Counted from the first letter of the stretch, positions 34,859 through 46,859 are shown. The stretch is 64,000 nucleotides of DNA from Heterodera schachtii (GCA_023374025.1 SIJG01000078.1:575860-639859), one strand, 5' to 3'. Program-made: numbers and translations. The notes: generated by a model not told the origin, from the sequence alone.

Positions 34859-35531
34859 AGCCCCCTTCGTCAAACAAGCATACAACCGGGGGGGGGGGGA
34901 AGGGTCGACGAGGGGTAAGGAAGAGAATAAGAGAGAAATGAAAGAAAAATGTTAATTCCTACTAAATCTATTAGCAATTTCAACAAAATTTCTATACTTT
35001 TCTGCTGCGACTTAATCGTAAGAAATTTCATGAAAATGTGAGACCTTCATAATTGAAGAATTGAATCGACGGCTAAGGGAGAAAAGAGAAAATTGTTGAA
35101 ATTTGGAATAAATTCATTTAGCAATACATGAAAAATTGCAAAAAAATTTTCCCGGTGGGGCCTATTAGCACCTTCGGACCCCCTTTTCAATAAAAGTTTT
35201 TTTAAAAAAAGCGCCACAAAATAAAAGGTAAGCAAAAAAAAGAAAGGAAGATCGTCGACATAGCTTCACTCACTTCGTAAAGAAACAATTAGTGAATTAT
35301 AGGAATAAGGAGGGACTGTATGAAGATGAATGGTCAAATTTTTGCAAAACGGTGGTAGGGAGCAGGGCTGGTATTCCGAGGCCCCAAATTTTTGGAAGTC
35401 GAAAGTAAAAAAACGGAATCCTACATTTTATGCATTAATAAAATATAAAACTATAAAGTTTTTTAAAATAATTCACTAAATTAAAATTTCGTTGGCCGTT
35501 CGTTTGTTTTCTCAGCTGACTCTGTCGATTT
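34859..35531. repeat. Intergenic DNA with a dispersed repeat
   Basis: Around 35100-35240 is an inverted copy of the dispersed repeat holding GGTGGGGCCTATTAGCACC, related to those at 3.1, 37.7, 44.8, 60.1 and 62.7 kb. No gene. Confidence 0.45.
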
Positions 35532-38500
35532 TTATTTTGCTGCCCATTGCTTGCGCAACTGTTGCATGTAAATGCGCTGTTGCTCCTCCACCGACAGTGG
35601 GCTGATGGCACGGAATGCCCTCCGGGCGCTGCTTTGCCGCCAAATGAAGCGCAAATAGACGAGCACTGTGACGAGAATGTGCAGCGGGAGGAACTATAAT
35701 ATAATATTTGGGATATCCATTTTCAAATATTGTACCGGGACATTTTCAAAATTTAAATCCGATCCCGGCCAGTGATTGATCCCGGCACAGAATCCCTGAT
35801 TTTTGAAATATTGATTGCACACTGATCTGAACCATCATTTTAAAAGGAATTCCTGCTGATTTTAACTGAAAACCCAAGAAAGTCTTGGGGTTTTCTTCAA
35901 AACACATTCCTTTTTTGAATTTGGCCAAAGCCCTGTAACGGAAAAACTTTCAGAAACCGAATTTTTCGGAAATCGGCATGACATCCCCAATCAAAGTAGA
36001 ACCAGAGTTCGGGATTGGCTCTCCTCAGCCCTGTGAGATAAATTACTTGAAATTAGGCAACAGAAATTTCAAAAAATACGGCCAATTTGTATCAAAAAAT
36101 TATGGAAAAACATACGCAGGTGTTCAATTCGTACAACCGGATGAACACTACGCCACTAATCAATTGTTCTGAATACAGAGAACGGAGAAAGGCACTGAAG
36201 AACAGGTAGAGGGAAAAAGCGAGCGCAAATGCCAAGTCAAGCGGGAGGAACAGTTGCAGTGCCACAATGTTCTCGTTCAGCTGATAGGCACGGCTCAAAC
36301 TGTACAAATTTTGGTCAACCCTAATGGCAGTGCTGCCGCGGTTGATTCCGAAGGCCATTTTGGCGCCGTGGCTGGACGATGGCGACACTGAAGCATTGGC
36401 AAATCTGCCAAGAAAAAATCATTGGATAAAAAAAAATTTCCTCAGTTCAAGAGTAGCGAGACTCAAGATTTGGCTCCAAAGAGCCGAGTTCTGGAAAGCT
36501 CGAGAATTGGCTTCAAAGAGCTGAGTGCCGAATAGCACGAGAGTTGGCTCCAAGGAGCCAATTCTCGAACAGCTCGAGATTGGTCCCAAGAACTGATGCA
36601 GAAAAATGGGAAACTTTGCCCCAAAGATCCGAGGCCAAGGCTTGGCCACATGGAAAGTCGAAACTAAAGCCCGAGTCTTCTTGCTTTTTTGTGCCGGTAT
36701 TTTGAGACTGAAGCCCTCCCTCACTTCAGACTGATAAAAATTTTTTTAATATCATAATCTGAGTAAAGGCGCTCTGACCCGTTTTTCCCGTACCAGGTGT
36801 TTTCGACAGTGATTGGTTTCGACAGCAGTTGATTTCGACAGTACTTTTTAATTGATGTTCTACATGATTTATTGTACCCATAAATTAATATTAATATACA
36901 ATTTGCATTATACAAAATTTATAATTGAAGTAAGTAATAAAAAATAAGACTTGTATTTTTTGCCAAAAATTTATCGCTTTCACTTTTCCTATACAAATAT
37001 CTCCTGCTAGACTGTAGTCAAAAACCCAACAAATTTCTTAGATAAGATTCTCGAACCGTGTGGGAAAATCTGCTAACGAATGCCGGATTTGAGTGCCAAG
37101 ATGCAAATCTGCAGGCTCTTTAACAGAATTTGAAAATCGCAAACCCCTCTGCAATGTATAAGAGCCTGTGCTTATCATTTTAATTTTCAAATCTAACGAG
37201 ACTTACACCATATAGAACAAGTTTTTTAAAAACAAGCTTTATTGTCTAAATCAATCACTGTCGAAACCAACACTGTCGAGATCACCACTGTCGAAAACTA
37301 ACAGCACCGTTTTCCAAGTCTGTTTGCTTACCGTTTGCGACTGCGCACGTGCATCTTCCGGTTTTGCATTATGATGCCAATGTCGGCCATCGCTGTTAAC
37401 ACAACAAGTGCAAGCAGTACATAATTCATCGTGATCACAATGTCGTTGTTATAGCGTGAAATCATCGAATAGTACACTTGCGGTTGGTCAAATTTCTTGA
37501 CGTCTGCCAATGTGCTGAGAATCATCCAAACGGAGAACAAAGCACACAATGACCACTTCAAATTTAAAATTTTAAAATAAAAAAATGTTTTTCCGATCGG
37601 CCGGGAGCCGGATCGAAAATATACATGAAAAAGGGGGGTGGGGCGCCGACGAAGGGGGGAAGAGGGAAAATTTTAAATTGGAATAAATCTATTTAAGTAA
37701 ATTCACCAAAAATTCCAAAATTTTTCTCCGGCGGTGTCTATCGGCACCGTCGTATCCCCCATGTTCCTCGAAAGTATTTGAAAAAAGTGCGCCGCAAAAA
37801 GCGAGCCGATTGTCTGAGCCGGACAATCACTCATCCCCGGCTTAAATTTACAGTCTCGCAAAATGGACATTTTGGTGAGTTCACTTACAATAATTGCGCA
37901 CGCTGTGACGCCAAAATGCTTGCCCTCCGTTTCGTAAGTGCGCGCGCGGAGCGTGGCCCGTGCGCGTTCCGTCATAATGGCGAAGTGCAGAAGCGGATAA
38001 ATGAGCACGTGCTGATAAGTGGGCAGACGGAGCAGCATTGACAGCCACAGGGGCACGAAAAGCGCTTCGCATCCGACCAGGGAGCTAAATGAGGAGTAAC
38101 AAGTGCCTGATCATATTCGGGGATAAAAATTAATGATTACTTGGTTAGGGTAAATTTGGATTGTCCGATCATATTATAAATTAGGGGTAAAGGGCAAATT
38201 ACAAATAGGTAATTAAAAAATTTTGACCCCGAGGCACTAAAAAGAAAAATTTATTTGCCTGATCATTATTGATCTGAATTAGATGAACATTATTGATCAG
38301 TTGTGTTGCACTTTGGTTGGGGTCTTAGGAAATTTGGGAGCCGCATAACAAATATTGATATTCAATTGTCAACAATGATTTCTCGTCATTCACTTATCAT
38401 AAAATATAAAATAAAATATTTTATTATTTTTATTTTTTTACTTTTTGTCCGCCGCCTTTTCCATCGCAACATTGATATTGTTGCTACAGTTGCCACAGCT

Positions 38501-39125
38501 GCTGCTGTTAATCGGCTGCTGAACAAATTGAGCAATGGGCCAGAACAGGTACAATGCCTGCGCATTTGGTTTATAAAAGTGAAAATAATTTTTCCACAAT
38601 TTACCAACGTTCGACCAGCCATTCCGATCAGCGCCAAGGTGTACAGAATGTACAGGCACAGTCCACTGGCAATCAGAAGCTGAAATTAAGCATATCTTGA
38701 CCCAATTGATTTTTGAAAAAAAGAAATAATAAAAATTAAATTCAGAATATTAATTTTTTTTGGGAAATAAATAAAATTAATGGTAAAAAAATTTTTCGTA
38801 CAATATTTTTTGTTGCAAAAAACCCTTAAAAATGCATTCTTTTTTTTCAATACAAAGTTTATCTGATGAAAAATCAAACTGATCAGTCATTAAAGTCCCT
38901 TTATTGACGAAATTTATTAATCGAAATTGAACATTCTTTTGGGCGCACAATTAAATTGCCGTGAAAAATGAAGCGCGAGCGATGCCATTGTCGAACCAAT
39001 GCCGCAACAATGATTAGAATGGCAATGCCGAGGACACAATGGACGCATCGGAAGATGTTGCCCCACGAGTCCAAAATAATTGTCGCTGTTTCATTGCATA
39101 AATCGGCAACGGAATATTGTGGCAT
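35532..39125 (-). CDS. Seven-transmembrane chemoreceptor, Sra/Srab type
   Basis: Seven minus-strand exons: 39125-38949, 38679-38605, 38557-38442, 38084-37889, 37555-37332, 36404-36152 and 35693-35532 (TAA). They total 1203 bases (400 residues) with all phases compatible. Helices in order: CVLGIAILIIVAALV; LLIASGLCLYILYTLALIG; the ALFVPLWLSMLL to LIYPLLHFAI region; FGVTACAI joined to WSLCALFSVW; IVITMNYVLLALVVL; IVALQLFLPLDLAFALA; FLPLHILVTVLVYL. Family signatures are the TERARATLRARTYE segment after helix 3 and SLSRAYQLNENI before helix 6, both characteristic of nematode Sra/Srab/Srb receptors. Such receptors sit in sensory-neuron cilia and detect odours or host cues. A Cys-rich loop (SSSCGNCSNN) lies between helices 2 and 3. 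The exact subfamily is uncertain. The intron between exons 5 and 6 holds a palindromic element. Confidence 0.85.
36795..37312. mobile_element. Palindromic element in a chemoreceptor intron
   Basis: The left arm has GTTTTCGACAGTGATTGG, GTTTCGACAG and GATTTCGACAG in series; the right arm has the inverse CTGTCGAAACC, CTGTCGAGATC and CTGTCGAAAAC. Repeated TTCGACAG words in both arms look like multiple binding sites. Non-coding. Confidence 0.7.
37600..37800. repeat. Dispersed repeat with GGTGTCTATCGGCACC hairpin motif
   Basis: Lies in the intron between chemoreceptor exons 4 and 5. It belongs to the same family as the repeats near 3.1 and 35.2 kb (AAATTTTTC, the hairpin motif, then a GTGCGCCGCAAAA tail). 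Confidence 0.55.
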
Positions 39126-39967
39126 TTTTTGAAATGTTTTTAACCTTCATTCGTATCATTATTGTTAATTACAAATAATGTTTTTTAGGGCGCTTGAATT
39201 TCGATTTTCACCGAAACAATTTGCTCAAAGTTTTAGGACTTTTTACTATATATACTATTAATTCAAATAGAGGAATTATGTTGAGAATATTTTTCAGAGA
39301 ATGTGGAAAATCAAAAATCAGATAAAAATTTCAAGGAAAAAAAAAGAAAAAATATTGCAAATTAATTCAATGACCTTTAAAACTAAAAACAATATCTCAG
39401 TTTGATTTATTTTTTCAAGGTTTTTAAATATTCTCGGGAAGAAAATTTCTGAAAAGAATATTTCTTGTTTCTAGCCAATGGACCATTTGCTTCCAATTTA
39501 ATGATAGGGGATATTTAACACAACATATTTCCGCTTAGGAAATGAAGAAATGTCTAATTAGCAAGTTCATTTCAATGTATCAAATGATAAATCATCACAT
39601 TGTGTGGCCGAATATGATAATTGAAGTGTAAACTGAAGAACATAGGTTAATTAAATAAGCATTTTGTCAGTTTCCCAGGCAATGAAAAATTAAATTTAAT
39701 ATGAATTAATGGTAATGAACATTTTAATTAAAATGACCAAATTCACCTGTCACTTTCCTTTCAAAAATATTTTTATATCATTTGTCTCTTTCTAGTAAAA
39801 AGGCAACTTCGCGAAAAAATTGCCATAGTTTTCTCAGACTCAATGAAATTAAATATTGATGGAATTTTTGATATCATAATTAGGACTCCACTTTTTAGGT
39901 TTTAGCATTTTTTCCTTAGCTCCCAATGACCTGAAAAACACGAAAAACATGCTTTTTTTGGTGGTTG

Positions 39968-41184
39968 TTAAGCTACTTTTCGAGTTATCCACTGATCATC
40001 GAATATCCATTCAATCGCTTCCCTTTCCAACTTGGCCCATTTGTGCTCATCTCGCGAAATTGGACAACGAATCAGCAAAAGGTGAAGCTTATGACTAGGG
40101 AGCGAATTAGAAATCAAAAAGACAAACGATTTAATTATAACCAATTTAGTTTGTCTTTTTTGGCTGCTCTGACCCACAAACTCATCAAAAAAATTGGTAA
40201 AATCAAAATACCAATAATCACCAAAAATGTATTTGTATATAAGTATCGTTTCCAAGCATTAAGAAATTTATGAGAAAAAAATTCTTCGATTCTTTAAAGT
40301 AAGTAATTAAAACCAAGCAATATTGCTAAAATGATATTTAAATTCAATTTTGAAGTAAAAAAACAAGTTAATTTTAAGTTATAACAGTTATAATTTAAAT
40401 TTCTTTGACAACTGAGCCACCTTCGGTGGCAAATGAAAAAAATGTGCCGAAAACAGCCACTTGGTCAGCACTTGTCCATCCGACGCGTTGGCACTACCAT
40501 CGGCTGGGAAATCGGGCAAAACTTTTTTACAATAGAGATGGACACTGGTCGCTGAGAATTGAAGTGAATTATTGCCGAAATTATTGAAAGATGTTCGGCA
40601 CTGAAAAGCTGTTAACATTGTTGTTGATGAGTGGCCAAATATTTTGCGCCAAATGAACAAAAATTGATCACATATCACTTCAATTGTCAAATTAATTACA
40701 CATGAAGTAAAAAGACGTTGAAAAAGGTGGAGAAAAGCGATCACATTTGCATCCAGGTAACTAGAAAGTTAATAAAAAATATAATACAATATTTACTATA
40801 ATCGTTTAATTTACTTGATCCAAATTGTTTTGAATCCGCTAATTTTGTTGGGCAGCGGATTTTTCGGAATTGGCAATAATTTCCCGTTGCCGTCATAAAT
40901 ACGCATTTCGGTCGTTCCATTCGTTGTAACTCTCCGTCATTCTCCAAATAGTCAAAAATCCACCTTTCTTCCGCAAATGGTCGTTAACGAGGGTCAGAAA
41001 TTAATAATTTATCTTGGCGATTTTTGCAAGTGATGAAGGGCCATAATCAACGAACATTTCTACCACTTCTCGGCAGTACACAATGGGAGCTAAAATAATT
41101 TATTAGTTTTTAAATTAAGAGTAATTTTTATGTTCATTAATCTTACGTTTTCCTCTTTATTCGTGGTTTGGGTTGGTCGAACAT
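39968..41184 (-). pseudogene. F-box-like gene, decayed copy E
   Basis: Minus strand. The start exon ATG is at 41184 (MFDQPKPRIKRK). Exon 2 remains, near 41090-40815, show REVVEMFVDYG then an in-frame TAA and frame changes. Exon 3 (about 40760-40390) starts YLDANVIAFLHLFQ but loses frame. Exon 4 is deleted: sequence equal to the copy F intron before it joins directly to the end of exon 3. Exon 5 (40095-39968) keeps [17 protein letters not shown] and ends in TAA. It is the closest relative of the intact copy at 51.2-52.9 kb and a clear pseudogene. Confidence 0.75.
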
Positions 41185-41610
41185 TGGTAAGTTAATCAAA
41201 CAAATTAAAGAATTTACTGTTTCCAATAGGACACACGAACCAAAAAGACAGATAAATATTAATGAATTATAAAATAGGAGAATTAAATGTTTTTTAGAAG
41301 TTCTCGACAAATACTTTATGATTCGTGTGATTGGGTATATTTTATTAGAGATTCAGAATTTTATTTACGGGTCCATAAACAACATAATTACGGAATTATT
41401 TTTTAAATTTTATAAATGTCTTTTTGTAAAAAGAATTGATTTAATATAAAATTATCAAATTCAATTTTACAAGCTCTTGGTTTGGCCTGGTTAAAAACAC
41501 CGATCAGTCCATTCTCGCATTATTCTCGTATTGCTAACGGAAGAAAATGTCGGAGAACACAACGGAAGCGGAGAGGAGACAAATGGCAAATGATCTGTAT
41601 GTTTTTTTTT

Positions 41611-41957
41611 GTAGGGTTACACCGGCCAGGGTTGGGCAAAAACCGTGTACAAGTATTGCCGGTCCAGAAAAGTAGGGTCCGAAAAACTGGGGTTCGGGTT
41701 CGTGTCCAAGTTTTCAACCGGGTTCGGTTCCGGGTCCACGTTTTTAACCACGTCCGGGTACCGTGTCCAACTGGTGCTGAAAAATTTTGATAATTTTTCT
41801 ATTTGATTAACTCAACATTGACAACAATTTGACTCACACACCCATTCTTACCAATGTTATTTGGGCACGATTGGACCCGGACCTAGGCTCGGGTCTTGAA
41901 AAAGCCGGACACCCGGATCTGGATCGGGTCGTATAGGGAGGGACCCATGTAACCCTA
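41611..41957. mobile_element. MITE in intron 1 of F-box-like copy A
   Basis: Ends TAGGGTTACAC and TGTAACCCTA are inverted; the inside is rich in CGGGTCC / GGACCCG. Equivalent insertions lie in intron 1 of the other plus-strand copies (about 48361-48721, 59828-60515, shortened at 61220-61322), so it predates their duplication. Confidence 0.65.
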
Positions 41958-42816
41958 ATTTTTTTAAATGAAATTTAAAATTAATTTTGCCATTTTTCAG
42001 TTTCATTTGTGCCGATTGTTGGCTTTACGTCTTCCACTTGCTCCCACCTTCTCAACTTGGCCTTGGCATTGCACTGCTCAGCCACAGATTTGACTGTTTG
42101 GTGGACGAACACTTCAAAACGCGCAAATGGATGATGGGAATTATTGCAATTGGAAATAAAATTGGAGAAAATGGCAAAAAGGAAATGAAAGTTAATCAAA
42201 GTGCACATTTTCGTGAGTGGAGAACAGTGCCAATTCGGCAAAATCCGTTGCCGAACAAATTCATCGGATTTCGACACATTCGGATTAGGTAAAATTGGCC
42301 GATTGAAATATTTTACGATAAATTTCTACCATTTTTAGGTACATTGATTCCAATGTGATTGCTTTTCTCCAGCGCTTTCGTTCTTTTTTTGCTTCTCATC
42401 GGACAAATTTGTCAATTAAAACAAATAGTGGCGACAGCCATTTTTTGGAAAATGTTGTAAAAAACATTTGGCCAATGATCAAACACAAAATTTGTGCCAT
42501 TGGTTTTTCGTCTCCCGACGAATTTTGCCGTTTTCAACAATTGGTGCCGTCCATTCTCAGTAACAATTGTTGTTGTTGTTGTTGTCAATCTCTTCGGGCA
42601 ATGATTTTTTAAACTGGTGATTTGCCAAATTTTGGCATTTTGCCAATTTTTGGCGATTTGCCAAATTTACCCGCTAATGACTGTGCCAATATGTCGTCTG
42701 ATCAAACGGTTGTCAAATGGCTGTTCTCGCCTCGTGCAGACGATGCTCCGAAGGTGCTACGATACAGTTTCAAAATGAATCAGAAATGTCCGACAAAAAT
42801 TGACGAATTTAAAAGG

Positions 42817-43853
42817 GTGCTAGGACGAAGTGTCAAAAGTATCGATGCGGGCGAAGTGTCAAAAGTATCGATGTGGGCGAAGTGTCAAAAGTATCGATGT
42901 GGGCGAAGTGTCAAAAGTATCGATGTGGCGAAGTGTCAAAAGTATCGATGAGGGGTGATCGGAAGAGGCGGGTCATTTCAGTACGGAATAAATTATTTTA
43001 ATTAATTAATAATGTAATTATTTTAATTAATTAATAATGTAATTATTTTGATCTATTAATTAGATTTGCGGATTTTGAGCCTAATTATAATTTTGATTTA
43101 TTGTTTTAACATTTCCCAAACAAGTTACATTTTTGTGAGAGAAATACAGTGCCACAAAAAAGTCTTGACTCAAACCTAAAAAATATCTTATAGTTCATTT
43201 AAAATTTGAAATAATTCATGCTTGCATAACTCTGGTGCTGATCAAAAAAGTCTCTTACACCAACTTGATCAGATCACTCCTTCCTAGTGACCGGGACACC
43301 CCAAAACACACTGAAAGTCGGTGAAACTTTCGAAAAAAAATCCCTAGTGGCTTGGAAAATTTTTTCTAGAAAAAATAGGCAAGCCACTAGAAAAAGCACA
43401 ACATTTGCTATCGAATTGTTTTTGGAATGGTGGATCTATGATTTGTATATAGAAAGTTATACCAAACGAAATTTTTTGAAATTTTACAGGCAAATTGAGG
43501 ACACTTAGGGCTATAAAAAATACCAAGATTGTTTAATTTGGATGTTTCTTGAAGAAGTAATGGCGAATTAAATTTATCAAATTATTGTATGGTCGTGTCT
43601 TTTTTTATGGTTGTGTAAACTGAAATAGAGCCAGATATATTTATTACTTATTAGATTATTATTCATTTGTTAATTAACTAATTAATTTAATTAATTAAAT
43701 AATTTATTCCGTACTGAAATGACCCGCCTCTTCCGATCACCCCTCATCGATACTTTTGACACTTCGCCCGCATCGATACTTTTGACACTTCGCCCGCATT
43801 GATACTTTTGACACTTCGCCACATCGATACTTTTGACACTTCGACCCACCACG
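42817..43853. mobile_element. Fold-back (MULE-like) element with tandem-repeat arms
   Basis: Both arms hold head-to-tail copies of a roughly 26-bp unit containing CGAAGTGTCAAAAGTATCG (four to five at the left, four inverted at the right). The flanks repeat TTTAAAAGG (42808-42816 and 43854-43862), a 9-bp target duplication typical of Mutator-like elements. The inside is AT-rich and non-coding. It sits at the end of exon 3 of copy A; copy C has the empty site near 62170. Confidence 0.82.
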
Positions 43854-44194
43854 TTTAAAAGGGTGATTATTTAATATTTATTGCTTTAAAATTGCCACAA
43901 TTATTACTAAATTCGGTAAATATCCATCATAGGTCCCAGACTCAAAATTGCATAAAAATACTTATTTTGATGACCCATAACATGCGTCGGTTCGACTTAA
44001 TTCACTGATTTTTAGACTTAACTCATCAAGAGCTTTCGAATGAAACCAAATTTGTTCAAAAATTTTATTTAAAATGGTTTACGAATGAAGTATTCGTGGG
44101 ATCAAAAGCAAAAATTTATACAATTTTGAATTTTTAACAATCTTTGACAATTTTTATGAAATAAAGTAAATTTTGCTTTAAATTTATAAAATAT

Positions 44195-44260
44195 TTGTGG
44201 TTTAGTGGTTAGTGCATCACAACTAAGATTATTTTTTGTTATGAGTTCGACACCTCTTAA
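44195..44260 (+). repeat. tRNA-like segment, possibly SINE-derived
   Basis: GTGGTTTAGTGGTTAGTGC resembles a pol III A box and GAGTTCGACACC, 46 bases on, a B box. Copies occur inverted at 44385-44445 and again at 62505-62570. Arms do not pair well, so it is not a functional tRNA gene. Confidence 0.3.
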
Positions 44261-44269
44261 CGTTTTCAT

Positions 44270-44725
44270 TAGGGTTCGAGCCCTGAAAATAAGGCATTAA
44301 CCCAAATCAGAACATTTCTTAGAAATAAAGAACATAAAGAAACCCTGTATTAATCAAAAAAAAAAATAAAATCAAAAGAAAACGTCAACCGGTGTCGAAC
44401 TCATAACAAAAAGTATTGTTAATGTTGAAGCACTAACCACTAAACCACAAATATTTTGCAAAAATATTAGCAAATTTACTTTATTTCATAAAAATTTGTA
44501 AAAGAAGGTTAAAAAATTCAAAATTGTATAAATTTTTGCCTTTAATTCCACGAATATGCCATTCTTAGGGGTGTATTTTTCACCCCCGCGCCCCCGCGGG
44601 GGTGAAGCTCACGGGGGCGGGGGTTGCGGGGGTCTGAGTCGCGAGGGCGGGGACGGGGGTGAGGCCAAAAAACCTGTCCCGCCCCCGGCGGGGGCGGGGG
44701 TGACGGGGGCGGGGCTCGAACCCTA
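44270..44725. mobile_element. hAT-type MITE, 456 bp, nested, with paralogous empty site
   Basis: Ends TAGGGTTCGAGCCC and GGGCTCGAACCCTA. Target duplication GTTTTCAT at 44262-44269 and 44726-44733. In copy C the undisturbed sequence CGTTTTCATTTATTTTT (about 62571) is the empty site. The right part is very G-rich (GGGGGCGGGGG). Confidence 0.93.
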
Positions 44726-45729
44726 GTTTTCATTTATTTTTATCGGATTAATACAGGGTTTCTATTTGTTCTTATTTCTAAGAAATGTTCTGATTTATGG
44801 GTATTTTCATCATTTCAAAATTCGTGCGGCGGCACCTATCGGCACCGCCGACCCACCATAAAAAAATCTATTTTTTCTTAAACCCCGCGGGGGCGGAATT
44901 ATCGTGCCCCCATCACCGCCACCGCGACTCTGACCCCCGCCCCCGTGAAAATCCACCCCCGTCCACGTGGTCCGAACCCTAATTTGAACCGATTTGAAAC
45001 GGTTTGAACGCTTTGCCGCGCAGTTTTTTTATGGTGTTGGCGCTTTCAGCACCTAAGAAAACCTATAAAAGTGTTTTTATGCAATTTTGAGTCTGGGACC
45101 TATGATTGATATTTTCCCTAAATTTCTTCCAAGGCATTTGCCAATGCCTTTTCTCGTGCCAATTTCATCGTTTACATTCGCTTTCGCTTCTCTGTTTGGA
45201 GTATTCGGATTCGTATTTCGACCTTTGAATTGTTCAACAATTCAACTGGGGAGCGGTTGACACTAAACAGATTTATGATGAGTATGTTATTAATCTTACA
45301 TTATTAATCATTTGGGTTCGGTGGGATCACAGTTGGCCAAAAAGCCAAGCATAAATTTAAACTTCAAAATTTTAAATTTAATTTACAATTTTTTCTTCTA
45401 ATTTTTTTAAATATAATTCAGCCATCCTTTCGTGATTTTTAATATTCTTCATTTTTGCTAAAACTTTTGAGAAAATATCTTTAAAAAACATTTTTGTTTA
45501 CTAATCCGCTCCCTAGTGATAAGCGTAGCTTTTTGCTGATTCGTTGTCCAATTTCGCGAGATGAGCACAAATGGGCCAAGTGGGAAAAGGAAGCGATTGT
45601 TTCGCGATTTGATGATCAATGGAGCCAAATTAATTTGTCAGAAAGTGATGAAGATGATTATTATAATCATTACATCAGTACATGGTTGGTACTAATCGCT
45701 AGTGATACGATTTTTATGTTTTTACCTAT

Positions 45730-45850
45730 TTTTTCCAGAACTCCCAGTGAACCTGAAAAGCACGAAAAACATGTTTTTTCAGTTGTTGTTAAGCTACTTT
45801 TGAAGTTTTTAAAAACCATTTTCTTGGTTTTTACTTTTTAAAATCTAACC
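45730..45850 (+). repeat. Dispersed block downstream of F-box-like exon 5
   Basis: Contains CTGAAAAGCACGAAAAACATG and GTTGTTGTTAAGCTAC. Also at about 8570, 39890, 50215 and 63515. It travels with the duplicated genes but also occurs elsewhere. Confidence 0.5.
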
Positions 45851-46490
45851 TAAAAATGTCATCCCTACTAATCACTGATTTATCTATTCGATCACTTTGT
45901 TTTTTTTCCATTAGTTTGGTGGACACAACGCCAGCAGGTCCAAGTGGTCAGCAGAAGTGAATTGCCGTTGCTTTGTCTTTATTTGGATGGGCCCAATCTG
46001 AGAAAATTTCAATCCGATTTGAAATATTTGCCCTTTTTCAGCCTATTTTCTACTTTCTGTTTTCCCTTTATTTGTTGAACACAATAATGATTAATTTAAT
46101 ATTCTTTTTATAAAAAAAGTGTTTTGGGGGGCAAAATTTATCAAATCTTGGCAAAAAAATTTTTCCGGCGGTGCGCCTTTGTACGGTTTGTACGGCGCAT
46201 GGACTCAAAAATCGAATATATATATTTTTAAAATTAATTGTTAGCCAAAAGCTCATTTAAATTGATTAATAAAATGACACTAATTTGTCAGATACGAATT
46301 GTAAACCAAAAAATTTTTGGGAATTTTCTTATCACAAATCGGATAATTTTGAGTAGTGTAAAAGTATTTTATGATTTTTGTTTTTCAATTATTAATTTTT
46401 TTTTCAACAGTTTTAATAAATTAGAATAAAATTCTAATTAAAAATAATTATTTTCCAATAAAAAAATAATGCATTCATTCCCTCTTTTTT

Positions 46491-46795
46491 TCATCTTTCC
46501 TCTTCCTTTTCCGCTCTCAATTCTTCCATTTTGTCCTTCAATTCTTCCATTACTTTTTTGAAATTTGGCATTTTGTTTGCATTTTTAAATTTTCTATTAA
46601 ATTTTCGTCTCCATTTGTTCCACAGCTTTTGAATTTCTTTCCATTTTTGGCTTTCCCCACTTTTGTGAAGTGCAAATTCCAGAATTTTCCATTCCACCAT
46701 TTTTAAATGGCTTAAATTTGTATAATTCCAATTGGCATTTTCTTCAAGCATTTCTTCCAATTCGGCAACCAAAACGGGAACAATTTGAAGCACAT
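46491..46795 (-). CDS. Coiled-coil protein, last exon
   Basis: A minus-strand exon after the acceptor TTTTACAG (46796-46803) runs about 100 codons to TGA. It reads VLQIVPVLVAELEEMLEENA, then a Trp/Lys-rich stretch (KWKEIQKLWNKWRRKF) and a charged tail (VMEELKDKMEELRAEKEEE) that should form a coiled coil. No upstream exon was found. It converges tail to tail on F-box-like copy A. A truncated copy at 50780-50885 sits at the same place behind copy B, so the two genes were duplicated together. Family not recognised. Confidence 0.5.
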
Positions 46796-46859
46796 CTGTA
46801 AAACAGAAATAATTGAAAAATCAAAAATGCAATAAATGTGACAAAAAAATATTAATTTA

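Larger units (their letters stand above)
43917..45123. mobile_element. Palindromic element in intron 3 of copy A (with a nested insertion)
   Basis: The left arm AAATTCGGTAAATATCC, CATAGGTCCCAGACTC returns at the right as GAGTCTGGGACCTATGATTG, ATATTTTCCCTAAATTT. The same element without the inner insertion is in copy C (62218-62893) and is absent from copy B. Confidence 0.75.
41547..45960 (+). pseudogene. F-box-like gene, disabled copy A
   Basis: Plus-strand exons: 41547-41596, 42001-42288, 42339-about 42816, 45134-45281, 45517-45684 and 45915-45960. The N-terminus reads [12 protein letters not shown] then [18 protein letters not shown], an F-box-like segment; F-box proteins link substrates to SCF ubiquitin ligases. 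Lesions: a TAA at about 42610 where copies B and C have TAC; a 1-kb insertion at the end of exon 3; and a missing A near 45265 that shifts frame in exon 4. Intron 3 carries a palindromic element with a second element inside it. The last exon keeps a proper TTAG acceptor and ends [14 protein letters not shown]. Confidence 0.8.

Noticed and set aside
42830..43850. CRISPR-like array of 26-bp units
   Set aside because: Units are contiguous with no spacers, occur in both orientations and lie in a transposon in a eukaryotic genome.
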